Below, piece by piece: positions 15,434 through 23,052 of a stretch of 27,631 bases of DNA (position 1 is its first letter; each line of letters starts with the position of its first letter). The stretch comes from a virus. The position numbers and the translations under genes were made by a program. The notes under the pieces were generated by a model. That model was not told the DNA's origin and ran no database searches. It saw only the letters and a program-made list of their open reading frames with translations. Location: IMG/VR virus record IMGVR_UViG_3300009169_000078, positions 1-27,631 of that record, one strand, 5' to 3'.

Positions 15434-16348
15434 ATGGCTACCCCAATGCGCAGTACGGACTTTCGCTCCGTAGTTGAACCGATCATGAACGAAGTCTTTG
15501 ACGGCGTTTATGATCAACGTGCCGACGAGTGGAAGATGGTCTTCCGCGAGCAAAAAGGCATTCCCCGTAACTACCACGAAGAGCCCGTCCTGTACGGCTT
15601 TGGCGCCGCGCCAGAGCTGCCAGACGGCATGGCTGTTACGTACCAGTCGGGTGGCGTGCTGTTCCTGCAGCGCTACCTGTACAAGGTCTACGGTTTGGCC
15701 TTCGCGCTGACCAAAGTCCTGGTGGAAGACGGCGACCACATCCGTATCGGTCAGACCTACGCCAAGCACTTGGCGCAGTCGCTCATCGAGACGAAAGAGA
15801 CCCTCGCAGCCAACATCCTGAACCGTGCCTTCAACGGCGCGTATCTGGGTGGTGACGGCGTGGCTCTGGTCGCGACCAACCACCCAATCGTGAACGGCAC
15901 ATTCAGCAATCAGCTGACTACGCCCGCCGCGCTGTCGCAGACCTCCTTGGAGCAGATGCTCATCCAGATCCGCAACGCTGTTGACAACAACGGCAAGCGT
16001 ATCCGCTTGACTCCCAAGAAGATCGTCACCGGCCCGTCCAACGTGTTCCAGGCCGAGGTCCTCCTCAAGTCTGTGCTGCGTACTGGCACCGCTGACAACG
16101 ACATCAACCCAGTTAAGTCCATGGGCTTGCTGGCTGATGGCCAAGCTAACTTGTCTCGTATCACCTCCAGCACCGCCTGGTGGGTTCAGACCGACGCACC
16201 GGACGGCCTCAAGCTGCTCATGCGCCGTGGTCTGGAGAAGAGCATGGAAGGCGACTTCGAAACCGACAGCATGCGTTACAAGGCCACAGAGCGTTACGTT
16301 CTGGGCTGGACTGACCCACGCGGCGTGTTTGGTACCGCTGGCGTCTAA
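15434..16348 (+). CDS. Major capsid protein, HK97-fold, Mu gpT-like (304 aa)
   Basis: The protein follows the Mu gpT-like capsid family. It has an N-arm (MRSTDFRSVVEPIMNEVFDG), the long spine-helix region KHLAQSLIETKETLAANILN, then FNGAYLGGDGVALVATNHP, LTPKKIVTGPSNVFQAEVL and a C-terminal A-domain ending YVLGWTDPRGVFG. An HK97-type fold is inferred from this family. AAGGAGG at 15419-15425 is one of the strongest ribosome sites in the window, and translation-favoured codons (CGT, CGC, GGC, ATC) dominate, as expected for the most abundant virion protein. A strong terminator follows 20 bases later. Confidence 0.92.
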   Translation: MATPMRSTDFRSVVEPIMNEVFDGVYDQRADEWKMVFREQKGIPRNYHEEPVLYGFGAAPELPDGMAVTYQSGGVLFLQRYLYKVYGLAFALTKVLVEDGDHIRIGQTYAKHLAQSLIETKETLAANILNRAFNGAYLGGDGVALVATNHPIVNGTFSNQLTTPAALSQTSLEQMLIQIRNAVDNNGKRIRLTPKKIVTGPSNVFQAEVLLKSVLRTGTADNDINPVKSMGLLADGQANLSRITSSTAWWVQTDAPDGLKLLMRRGLEKSMEGDFETDSMRYKATERYVLGWTDPRGVFGTAGV

Positions 16349-16368
16349 CTAGACCCCGCGCTCCCCTG

Positions 16369-16404
16369 AAGCCCCCCACCGGCACAACCGGCGGGGGGCT
16401 TTTT
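16369..16404 (+). terminator. Rho-independent terminator after the major capsid gene
   Basis: AAGCCCCCCACCGG (16369-16382) pairs with CCGGCGGGGGGCTT (16388-16401) around a CACAA loop, with one A/C mismatch, and runs directly into TTTTT (16400-16404). The very GC-rich stem plus T-tract make this the only clear intrinsic terminator in the window. Confidence 0.92.
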
Positions 16405-16454
16405 GGGTGAAGGGGTCATTCCCGATGTTGCAGACAGCGAAGCCCCCGCTGACG

Positions 16455-16487
16455 ACATGCAGACGGCAACATCATTATCTTGCATGT
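16455..16487 (+). repeat. 7-bp inverted repeat in the leader of the next gene
   Basis: ACATGCA (16455-16461) and TGCATGT (16481-16487) are exact reverse complements separated by 19 bases, ending just before the AAGGAA ribosome site at 16488-16493. It could be an operator or a weak leader hairpin; chance cannot be excluded at this length. Confidence 0.3.
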
Positions 16488-16501
16488 AAGGAACCCATAT
16501 C

Positions 16502-16795
16502 ATGGCATCAACCACCTTCTCCGGCCCAGTCACTTCCACCAACGGCTTCATCGGCGCAGTCACCGGCAACATTGTCGGCAACATTGTCGGCAATATTACG
16601 GGAACTGTAACGTCTACAACCGCCACATCAACCACCTTGGGCGCTATCGCGGGTGCGGTTAATACGGCAGATAAAGCTCTGGGTACTACGCTTTACAACA
16701 CGACCACTAAGACGTTCTATGTGGCGCAAGGCCCTGCGGCAGCCGACACGTGGATTGATTCTTCAGACGGCACCACCACGATCACCCCTGCTTAA
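16502..16795 (+). CDS. Small repeat-bearing virion-type protein (97 aa)
   Basis: AAGGAA at 16488-16493 lies 8 bases before ATG 16502. The N-terminal half is Thr/Gly/Val low-complexity with a GNIVGNIVGNITGTV repeat, encoded by tandem 12-bp units (GGCAACATTGTC at 16565-16576 and 16577-16588, then a diverged copy). The C-terminal half (LYNTTTKTFYVAQGPAAADT) resembles fibre-attachment modules. It is the first gene after the capsid terminator. Probably a minor structural protein; function not established. Confidence 0.55.
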   Translation: MASTTFSGPVTSTNGFIGAVTGNIVGNIVGNITGTVTSTTATSTTLGAIAGAVNTADKALGTTLYNTTTKTFYVAQGPAAADTWIDSSDGTTTITPA

Positions 16796-16819
16796 TCTCA
16801 ACACCCAAGGGGAACGCTC

Positions 16820-17125
16820 ATGCGTCAACAGTATCTAACCAAGACAGGCACCGGCGCTAGCGACCCTATCGTCATGAACCTGAACGCCACCCCGTTTAAC
16901 GTGGGTTTTGGTGTGGTGACTACGGGTACGGTAACGTACACTATTCAGCACACTTTTGACAATATCGGCTCGGGTTTTGTCACCTGGTATCCTCATCCGG
17001 TCATCGCTGCTAAGTCTGACAATCAGGACGGCAACTACGCTTTCCCTGTGTCGGGTATTCGCGTGTTGGTCACTGCGGGTGCGGGTACTGCCGATGTCAC
17101 TGTGATTCAGTCGGGTATCATCTAA
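16820..17125 (+). CDS. Small structural protein, beta-rich (101 aa)
   Basis: AAGGGGAA precedes ATG 16820. The sequence pattern KTGTGASDPIVMNLNATPFN, GTVTYTIQHTFD, WYPHPVI and DGNYAFPVSGIRVLVTAG is a conserved short protein I recognise from many aquatic and podo-like phages. It is beta-rich and lacks membrane segments. It is likely a virion component, possibly a head or tail accessory jelly-roll, but the role is not known. Its stop overlaps the next start by one base (TAATG). Confidence 0.65.
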   Translation: MRQQYLTKTGTGASDPIVMNLNATPFNVGFGVVTTGTVTYTIQHTFDNIGSGFVTWYPHPVIAAKSDNQDGNYAFPVSGIRVLVTAGAGTADVTVIQSGII

Positions 17126-17370
17126 TGCCGTACGTCGGTTACTCCGGCGTAGCCAACCAGGCCAACACCACCGATGGCTTTGCCTCGGGGGTGGGGGCCG
17201 CCAATGTGCCGGCGTCTAACGGCTACGGCGAGAACGTAGGCGCGGGCGGTGTGGTTGACTTGTATCATGACGGGGTTGTTATCGTCAAATCCTACATCGC
17301 TGACGAGACCGGTGTTTCCACCTACGTCTTGCAAGAGTCAGGTGACAAAATTGTATTGGAGTCTTCATAA
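17125..17370 (+). CDS. Small hypothetical virion-region protein (81 aa)
   Basis: The ATG at 17125 shares one base with the preceding stop, so translation is probably by re-initiation; no clear ribosome site precedes it. The protein (MPYVGYSGVANQANTTDGFA, then GAGGVVDLYHDGVVIVKSYI) is Gly/Val-rich and beta-prone. It ends one base into the next gene, forming a tightly coupled run of three. Function is unknown. Confidence 0.6.
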   Translation: MPYVGYSGVANQANTTDGFASGVGAANVPASNGYGENVGAGGVVDLYHDGVVIVKSYIADETGVSTYVLQESGDKIVLESS

Positions 17371-17975
17371 TGGCTGACCAGAAAATCTCGGCAATGCCTG
17401 CGGCAACCGTACCCCTCACGGGAGCGGAGCTTGTTCCGTTGGTGCAGGGCGGCGTCAACGTGAGTTCCACGCTGGCGCTGTTTGGCGATTACGCTATCTC
17501 GCAGGTGTCCAACTACGGTGCGTATCAAGACCTTGATGGCGCTCAAAAGCCTGCGGCTGACACGGTAACGCAACTGCGCGTTAATACCGTTGACTTTGAG
17601 CAGGGTGTAACAAAAGCCGTTGGGTCAAATCAGATTTATTTTGATGTGACGGGCGTTTACAGCGTCCTCATCAGTCTTCAGTGCCAGAACACCACGGCCA
17701 ACTACGATATGCTGACGTTTTGGCCCCGCATTAACGGTGTCAACGTGATTAATTCGGCTAGTTCTACGGGTGTTTCTGAGAAAAAGGGCAGCATCAACGG
17801 GCGCACCGTGGTGGCCTGTCAGTACACGCTACAGCTCACGGCGGGGCAGTATTTGGATTTTGCGTTTTATACCGATTCGGGAGACGCCTCCATCATCACC
17901 CTCCCCGCTAGTTTGGTCGCCCCGATCCACCCAGCTGCCGCTGGCGTTATCCTATCCGTTATCCAAGTCGCTTGA
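17370..17975 (+). CDS. Structural protein with jelly-roll-like C-terminus (201 aa)
   Basis: The N-terminal segment KISAMPAATVPLTGAELVPL is a short module also seen, diverged, at the start of the 704-aa fibre-like protein (RVTQLPVAPVASEDSLMMIV), suggesting a common virion attachment point. Residues about 65-200 look like a C1q/TNF-type jelly roll: FDVTGVYSVLISLQCQNT, DMLTFWPRINGVNVI and QYTLQLTAGQYLDFAFY. Such modules trimerise in fibres and appendages. GGAG at 17358-17361 is 8 bases before the ATG. Assignment as a small fibre or spike component is inferred. Confidence 0.6.
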   Translation: MADQKISAMPAATVPLTGAELVPLVQGGVNVSSTLALFGDYAISQVSNYGAYQDLDGAQKPAADTVTQLRVNTVDFEQGVTKAVGSNQIYFDVTGVYSVLISLQCQNTTANYDMLTFWPRINGVNVINSASSTGVSEKKGSINGRTVVACQYTLQLTAGQYLDFAFYTDSGDASIITLPASLVAPIHPAAAGVILSVIQVA

Positions 17976-17988
17976 AGGAGCACATATC

Positions 17989-18384
17989 ATGGGTTGCACA
18001 TACGTTAAAGACTTTGACTTCAAGAAGACCGCCGGCGACATGTCCGCCAAGAAAAGCGGCTACTGCGACGGCGGTATGGCGAAAAAGACCGGCTACGCTC
18101 AAGGTGGCGTGGTCGGCAAAGAGGCCGCTAAGGTGGCCGTGCACAAGCATGAAAAGTCCATGCACAAGGGCGAGCCGATGACCAAGCTCGCCAAGGGTGG
18201 CCCCGCCACCCCCAAGCGCGAGATGATGACCAAGCGCGAGATGATGGAGACTCCGACGGTCCGCCGCGATGAGCTCATGCAGAAGAGCCGCCTGCAAGCG
18301 CCCGCGCGCCGCTCGGTGCCGGTGGCCCCGCAAGGCCCGCTCATCCCGATGAAAACAGGCGGTAAAGTCGCCAAAAAGTGCTGA
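17989..18384 (+). CDS. Lys/Gly-rich protein with repeated xGG motifs (131 aa)
   Basis: The frame is open upstream, but GAAGGAG at 17974-17980, 8 bases before ATG 17989, fixes the start. The protein is very basic and contains GYCDGGMAKK, GYAQGGVVGKEA, KLAKGGPATPK and a terminal KTGGKVAKKC, a spaced set of GG motifs also found in the 267-aa and 864-aa proteins. A tandem KREMMTKREMM is encoded by a 16-base direct repeat (18213-18228 and 18231-18246). No globular domain is visible; it is probably disordered and may bind DNA or another virion protein. Function is unknown. Confidence 0.65.
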   Translation: MGCTYVKDFDFKKTAGDMSAKKSGYCDGGMAKKTGYAQGGVVGKEAAKVAVHKHEKSMHKGEPMTKLAKGGPATPKREMMTKREMMETPTVRRDELMQKSRLQAPARRSVPVAPQGPLIPMKTGGKVAKKC

Positions 18385-18409
18385 ATTAGGCGACGGCGCT
18401 TTCTTCAAC

Positions 18410-18477
18410 TATAATTCCTCTCACACACTCGGGGCGCGCTGACACAGCGGCCATCCTGACTACTACTCGGAGTTGGT
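18410..18477 (+). promoter_or_regulatory. Putative promoter and structured leader, copy 1
   Basis: TATAATT at 18410 is followed by GGGCGC, a mini-hairpin GCTG-ACA-CAGC (18438-18448) and a CTACTAC...CGGAGT ribosome region with GGAG 5 bases from ATG 18478. The same ordered elements occur before the gene at 26577. The -35 region is poor (TTAGGC, 18 bases upstream). The conservation of both box and leader argues for a real transcription start or regulated leader rather than chance. Confidence 0.5.
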
Positions 18478-19461
18478 ATGGCCTATTCTGGCAATGTTAG
18501 CGGTACTGTTTTTAACGCCCTGAAGGTGGTAGACCACGCCTTCAGGCGCTGCCGCGTTCCCGCTCAGGCAATCACCTCTGAGATGCACAGCTACGCGATG
18601 GACTCGCTTCATCTGCTGTTGTCCGAGATGGCTAACGTCAAGACCCCGAGCTGGTGTATTGAGCGCCTGATTCTACCGTTCTACGAGAACCAACCCGATG
18701 TGCGGCTACCCCCAGGCACCGTAGAAGTGCTCAACGCCAACTACCGCGTGCTGCAGCCCCTGACGGCTGAGAGCTTCCAGTCTTTTGCCCGTTCCTACTC
18801 CGTCATCTATAGCGACCCTACCGTGGTTAGCACTGTCGGCGTAAAGTGGGCCGCCGCCGCTGTTCCTCTGACTTTTGAGGCTTCGAGCGACGGCGTCATC
18901 TGGATCAACGTCGGCGGCTCGGTAGCCACGGCTAGCGCTGGCGAAATCACCTGGGCGGACATTGAGGCGGCGCTGGCCTATACTCATTTCAGAATCACCT
19001 CAACTGAGGACATTTTCTACCTCGATATCACACTGGGCAACATGCCCCAGGAGATACCGTTCGGTGTGTTGAACCGCGACACGTATGTGGCGCAGAGCAA
19101 TAAGATCTTTCCTGGGCGGCCCACCAGCTTCTGGTTCCAGCGCGATATCCCCGAGCCGATGATGCACATTTGGCCCGCGCCGTTCCTCGGCGCTGAGCAG
19201 GCGCAGCTGATTGTGTGGCGCCACCGGCACATCATGGACACCGAGAACCTACGTCAGCAGGTCGAGGTGCCCCAGCGCTGGCTGGAGGCCATAATCGCCG
19301 GCCTAGCGGCCCGTGTAGCCGCCGAGACGCCCGCCGTGGACATGAACCTGATTCCGCTGCTCGACTCTAAGTACGCCGCCGCGCAGCAGAAAGCCTGGGA
19401 CGGCGACAACGACGGCTCACCGATCTTCATCCAACCGAGCATCGGGGTGTACACCAAATGA
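18478..19461 (+). CDS. Head-to-tail adaptor-like protein with inserted beta-sandwich (327 aa)
   Basis: The flanks look like a P22 gp4/SU10-type adaptor: an N-terminal helical bundle (TVFNALKVVDHAFRRCRVPA ... MDSLHLLLSEMANV) and a C-terminal helix pair (QRWLEAIIAGLAARVAAETP ... LLDSKYAAAQQKAWDGD), with a MHIWPAP strand between. Residues about 115-187 form an insertion (VPLTFEASSDGVIWINVGG ... EITWADIEAALAYTHFRI) that resembles a discoidin/F5-8C-type carbohydrate-binding sandwich. The adaptor would dock below the portal, and the insertion could decorate the tail. The assignment is by fold-like pattern, not a strong motif. Its stop overlaps the next ATG (ATGA). Confidence 0.55.
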   Translation: MAYSGNVSGTVFNALKVVDHAFRRCRVPAQAITSEMHSYAMDSLHLLLSEMANVKTPSWCIERLILPFYENQPDVRLPPGTVEVLNANYRVLQPLTAESFQSFARSYSVIYSDPTVVSTVGVKWAAAAVPLTFEASSDGVIWINVGGSVATASAGEITWADIEAALAYTHFRITSTEDIFYLDITLGNMPQEIPFGVLNRDTYVAQSNKIFPGRPTSFWFQRDIPEPMMHIWPAPFLGAEQAQLIVWRHRHIMDTENLRQQVEVPQRWLEAIIAGLAARVAAETPAVDMNLIPLLDSKYAAAQQKAWDGDNDGSPIFIQPSIGVYTK

Positions 19462-19772
19462 GCGGTGGGCGGTTCATCGACCCCACGGGCGAACCGACCT
19501 ACGGCATCGGCATTTGCGCCCGCTGCTCGCGGAAGTTCCGTCTGGCGGAGCTGTCGTCAGACCCCAACTCGCCAGGCCTCAAGGTCTGCCGAGAGGACAT
19601 CGACGACTATGACCCGTACCGCCTCGCCCCGCGTAAGGAAGACCAAATTGTGCTTCCGTTCAACCGCCCCGACCTGCCGCTGACAACCAAACCCTCGGGG
19701 GTGATCTCGCAGGACGGCACACAGTTCGTGGTGTCCGAGGACGACGAGCGCTTCCTGTACATTGTAGATTGA
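19458..19772 (+). CDS. Zinc-finger-like conserved phage protein (104 aa)
   Basis: The start overlaps the upstream stop by 4 bases. The N-terminal half has GICARCSRKFRLAEL with C20-x2-C23, then PGLKVCREDIDDYDPYRL with C44, a conserved pattern in short phage proteins encoded among tail genes. The fourth ligand is not obvious (D47 or outside). The C-terminal half (QIVLPFNRPDLPL ... TQFVVSEDDERFLY) is beta-prone. It probably binds a metal. A structural or assembly role is inferred from neighbours only. Confidence 0.65.
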   Translation: MSGGRFIDPTGEPTYGIGICARCSRKFRLAELSSDPNSPGLKVCREDIDDYDPYRLAPRKEDQIVLPFNRPDLPLTTKPSGVISQDGTQFVVSEDDERFLYIVD

Positions 19773-19779
19773 GAACCCT

Positions 19780-21894
19780 ATGGCACAAGTACCTAGCAAC
19801 CTCATCCCCACCCGAGTCACGCAGCTGCCCGTAGCGCCTGTGGCGTCGGAAGACAGCCTGATGATGATCGTGTATCAGGGCAACAACTACCAAATCCGAG
19901 TGGGGGACCTGCTCAGCGTGGCGGGTGTGCTGCCCTCCCGTCAGGTCATCGCAGGCACCGGCCTACAGGGTGGTGGCCAGCTCACCGAGAACGTGACTCT
20001 GAGCGTGGCTCCAGGTGGTATAAACGGCACCCTGCTCGCCGACACGGGGGTGACTCCTGGGGTTTACGGTTCGTCTTCAACGACGCCCGTGCTTACGATT
20101 GACTCAACGGGTCGCGTCATGGCGGCCTCAACGGCTGTCGCTGCCGGCTCGGGTACAGTGACCTCGGTGTCGGCCTCAGCGCCCGCCGGAATGCTGGTCA
20201 CCGGCTCACCCATCGTCAGCTCCGGCACACTGGCGTTTGACTACGCTATCGGCTACTCGCTGCCCACCACGGCGAGCCAGAGCAATTGGGACGCCGCCTA
20301 CGCTGACCGCTTCAAGTGGGACGGCGGCGCTACCGGATTGGTGGCGACCACGGGGCGCACCTCGCTTGGCGCGAGCACCTTGGGCGGTAACCTGTTCACC
20401 ATCACCAACCCGAGCGCCGTTACGTTCCCTCGGTTCAACGCCGACAACACCGTATCGGCTTTGAATGCAGCGGACTTCCGCACGGCGATTGGTGCTGGCG
20501 CTGGAACAGTAACCAGCGTCGGCGGAACAGGTACGGTTAACGGCCTCACGCTCACGGGTACGGTCACTACAGCGGGTGACCTGACGCTGGGTGGAACGCT
20601 TTCGGGTATTGCTAACTCGGCTTTGACAAACAGCTCTGTGACGTTCAACGGCGCAACTGTGGCGCTGGGCGCATCGGGCACAATCACTGCCGCTACCACC
20701 GCCGCATTGACGATTGGTACGGGGTTGTCAGGGACTTCGTTTAACGGCTCCACCGCAGTGACAGTCGCGATTGACTCAACGGTAGCCACCCTCGCAGGGT
20801 CACAGACGCTGACCAACAAGACCCTGACCTCGCCCGTCATCACCACGCCGGCGCTGACGGGCGGCTCAATCAACAACGCAGTCATCGGCGCGGCAACACC
20901 CGCTGCGGCTACTTTCACCTCGGCTGCGATGACCACAGGTACGGTTTCCACGCAGCCGTCCGTGGGTATAGACTTGGCGAACAAAACCTACGTAGACACG
21001 GTCGCTGCGCAGAGCCTGACGTACCATGCTCCGGTTTACGTCGAGTCGCCAAACACAGCGGGTAACCTAAACGCACTGTACAACCAGCCAGGAGGCGCGG
21101 GGGTGGGCGTGGGTGCTACGCTGACCAACAACGGGACCAAGGCGGCGCTGGTGATTGACGGCGTCCTGATGACGACTACCAAGCGTGTCCTCGTCTATAA
21201 CCAGACCAACGCCTTTGAGAACGGTGTTTACACGGTAACGACAGTGGGCACACCTGACCCAGGCGGCACCAACTGGGTGCTGACCCGCGCCACTGACGCG
21301 GATACGTATGCTCCGGCTAACCCCAATGCGCTCGGTCAGGGGGATGCGTTCTTTGTTACGGCGGGTAACACGGGCGCGGGCGAGCTGTATGCTATGAACA
21401 CGATTGGGGTAATCGTATTCGGCTCAACGGCAATCACGTTTGTGCAGATTAGCGCTTCAACCCCCTACCTAGCCGGCACCGGCCTGAACCTGAACCCCGC
21501 GACCACGTTCAACATCTCCAACGTGGGTACGGCGGGTACATACGGTTCGGCTTCAGCCGTGCCGGTGTTCGTCACCAACGCACAGGGTCAAGTCACCGGC
21601 GTCACGGACACGTCTATCGCTATAGCGAACACGGCGGTGTCCGGCCTAGGCACGATGTCTACGCAGGCTGCTAGCTCGGTCGCTATAACTGGCGGTTCGG
21701 TCAACGGTACTACCGTGGGGGCTACAACGGCTAGCACGGGCGCGTTCACCACCCTCAGCGCCAGCAGTACCGTGTCGGGTACCGGCTTCAGCACCTACCT
21801 AGCTAGCCCTCCCGCAATCGGCGGTGCAGCGCCGGCGGCGGGTACATTCACAACGCTCACCGCTACGAGCGGCATCTCAGGGGGGACTTTCTAA
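19780..21894 (+). CDS. Long low-complexity tail fibre-like protein (704 aa)
   Basis: The protein is Thr/Ser/Gly/Ala-rich over nearly its full length, typical of a trimeric fibre. The N-terminus (TRVTQLPVAPVASEDSLMMI) may be the virion attachment segment. Recognisable fibre modules include SGTVTSVSA, GTVTSVGGTGTVNGLTLTG, GSQTLTNKTLTSPVITTPAL, and three related units near the C-terminus: LTGGSINNAVIGAATPAAAT, ITGGSVNGTTVGATTASTGA and GGAAPAAGTFTTLTATSG. A non-repetitive globular part lies around 20990-21450 (GIDLANKTYVDTVAAQSLTY to YAMNTIGVIVFGSTAITF). No chaperone or peptidase motif is visible at the C-terminus. Likely a baseplate/collar fibre or receptor-contacting fibre. The next gene starts at the base after its stop. 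Confidence 0.75.
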   Translation: MAQVPSNLIPTRVTQLPVAPVASEDSLMMIVYQGNNYQIRVGDLLSVAGVLPSRQVIAGTGLQGGGQLTENVTLSVAPGGINGTLLADTGVTPGVYGSSSTTPVLTIDSTGRVMAASTAVAAGSGTVTSVSASAPAGMLVTGSPIVSSGTLAFDYAIGYSLPTTASQSNWDAAYADRFKWDGGATGLVATTGRTSLGASTLGGNLFTITNPSAVTFPRFNADNTVSALNAADFRTAIGAGAGTVTSVGGTGTVNGLTLTGTVTTAGDLTLGGTLSGIANSALTNSSVTFNGATVALGASGTITAATTAALTIGTGLSGTSFNGSTAVTVAIDSTVATLAGSQTLTNKTLTSPVITTPALTGGSINNAVIGAATPAAATFTSAAMTTGTVSTQPSVGIDLANKTYVDTVAAQSLTYHAPVYVESPNTAGNLNALYNQPGGAGVGVGATLTNNGTKAALVIDGVLMTTTKRVLVYNQTNAFENGVYTVTTVGTPDPGGTNWVLTRATDADTYAPANPNALGQGDAFFVTAGNTGAGELYAMNTIGVIVFGSTAITFVQISASTPYLAGTGLNLNPATTFNISNVGTAGTYGSASAVPVFVTNAQGQVTGVTDTSIAIANTAVSGLGTMSTQAASSVAITGGSVNGTTVGATTASTGAFTTLSASSTVSGTGFSTYLASPPAIGGAAPAAGTFTTLTATSGISGGTF

Positions 21895-22239
21895 ATGATT
21901 GAAGAGCTCATCACGCGTATGTTTGAGTCGCGCAACGCGACCCATATTGCGCACTGGAAGACGAAATCCTACTCGGCGCATCAGGCGCTGGGGGACTACT
22001 ACGACAACGTCATCGACTCGCTGGACAAGTACGTCGAGGCGCATCAGGGGGCGCTGGGGATCGTGGGTGAGATTCCAGGTGAGGTTGAAAACGCCTCAAA
22101 ACTAATCAATGACAATATAATTTGGCTCACAAAGAATCGTGAGAAAATAGCACAGAATGTGCCCGCGCTTGAGAACCTCATAGACGAGCTGACCAGCATG
22201 CACATGTCAACCCTGTACAAACTTGAGAACCTGAGGTAA
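21895..22239 (+). CDS. Dps/ferritin-like helical protein, DUF5856-like (114 aa)
   Basis: The gene starts directly after the fibre stop. The protein is all-helical, with MFESRNATHIAHWKTKSYSA, HQALGDYYDNVIDSLDKYVE and AHQGALGIVGEIPGEV. The spaced His/Asp/Glu residues are reminiscent of Dps ferroxidase-site helices and of the DUF5856 family found in large phages (placed from memory). Whether it binds iron cannot be read from sequence alone. The second half is more AT-rich than its surroundings. Its place between two fibre genes suggests a virion or DNA-protecting accessory protein, without proof. Confidence 0.6.
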   Translation: MIEELITRMFESRNATHIAHWKTKSYSAHQALGDYYDNVIDSLDKYVEAHQGALGIVGEIPGEVENASKLINDNIIWLTKNREKIAQNVPALENLIDELTSMHMSTLYKLENLR

Positions 22240-22243
22240 CAAC

Positions 22244-23050
22244 ATGGCGCAAACCGGCTTCACCCCTATTCAGCTGTATTCCAGCACCACCCCCGCCGCC
22301 GCGCCCGTGGCAGGCAACCTCGTGCAGGGCGAGCTGGCTATCAACGTCAGCGATACCGATATGGCGCTCTACGCTGAGAACGCTTCGGGTGTTGTCAAGC
22401 GGCTCATCAACAACCCCGCCGGTATCAAATACCCCACGGCTGACGGCACCGCCGGCCAGTACGTGCAGACTGACGGCTCGGGTAACTTGTCGTTTGTAAC
22501 CCCAACGGTAGGTAGCGGAACCGTGAGTTCGGTTTCTGTGGTTACGGCCAACGGCTTGGCGGGTACGGTGGCTAACCCCACCACCACCCCAGCTATTACG
22601 CTAAGCACCAGCATTACGGGCCTACTCAAGGGGAACGCCACCGCGATTAGCGCCGCCACCGCAGGTACCGACTACGTGACGCCCACGGGCACCGAGACCC
22701 TGACCAACAAGCGCATCACCCCGCGAGCTAACTCAACGGCCACTACGACTTCGCCGTGGGCTTGGAACAGCAACAGCTACGACCAACAAGAATTTACAGC
22801 GCTTGCAAATGCGCTGACCATCAACGCTGACGCAGGGACGCCAACAGACGGGCAGAAGACTATTTTCCGATTTCAGGACAACGGCACTGCCCGTGCCTTG
22901 ACTTGGACAACGGGCACATCAAAATCTTTCCGCGCCATTGGCGTTACGTTGCCGACCACCACGGTCATCAACAAGACCGTCTACATTGGCTGTATATACA
23001 ATTCCGCTGACGCCCGCTGGGACGCCGTGGCTGTGGCACAAGAGGCTTGA
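22244..23050 (+). CDS. Tail fibre-like structural protein (268 aa)
   Basis: The N-terminus, PIQLYSSTTPAAAPVAGNLV then GELAINVSDTDMALYAENAS, is a common phage fibre head module. The middle (TVGSGTVSSVSVVTANGLAG ... TGTETLTNKRITPRANSTAT) shares modules with the 704-aa protein. The last 110 residues (WAWNSNSYDQQEFTALANAL ... CIYNSADARWDAVAVAQEA) form a beta-rich C-terminal domain widespread in phage fibres. It is likely a fibre or fibre-adaptor subunit, with receptor specificity not predictable. Its stop overlaps the upstream side of the next gene's leader. Confidence 0.7.
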   Translation: MAQTGFTPIQLYSSTTPAAAPVAGNLVQGELAINVSDTDMALYAENASGVVKRLINNPAGIKYPTADGTAGQYVQTDGSGNLSFVTPTVGSGTVSSVSVVTANGLAGTVANPTTTPAITLSTSITGLLKGNATAISAATAGTDYVTPTGTETLTNKRITPRANSTATTTSPWAWNSNSYDQQEFTALANALTINADAGTPTDGQKTIFRFQDNGTARALTWTTGTSKSFRAIGVTLPTTTVINKTVYIGCIYNSADARWDAVAVAQEA

Positions 23051-23052
23051 TT

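Noticed and set aside
16405-16501. Promoter after the capsid terminator
   Set aside because: CATTAT and TTGCAT-like hexamers are present but no pair has acceptable spacing, so only the inverted repeat and ribosome site are reported.
17770-17988. Upstream extension of the Lys/Gly-rich protein
   Set aside because: It is an out-of-frame reading of the jelly-roll protein gene; ATG 17989 with GAAGGAG 8 bases before it is the start.
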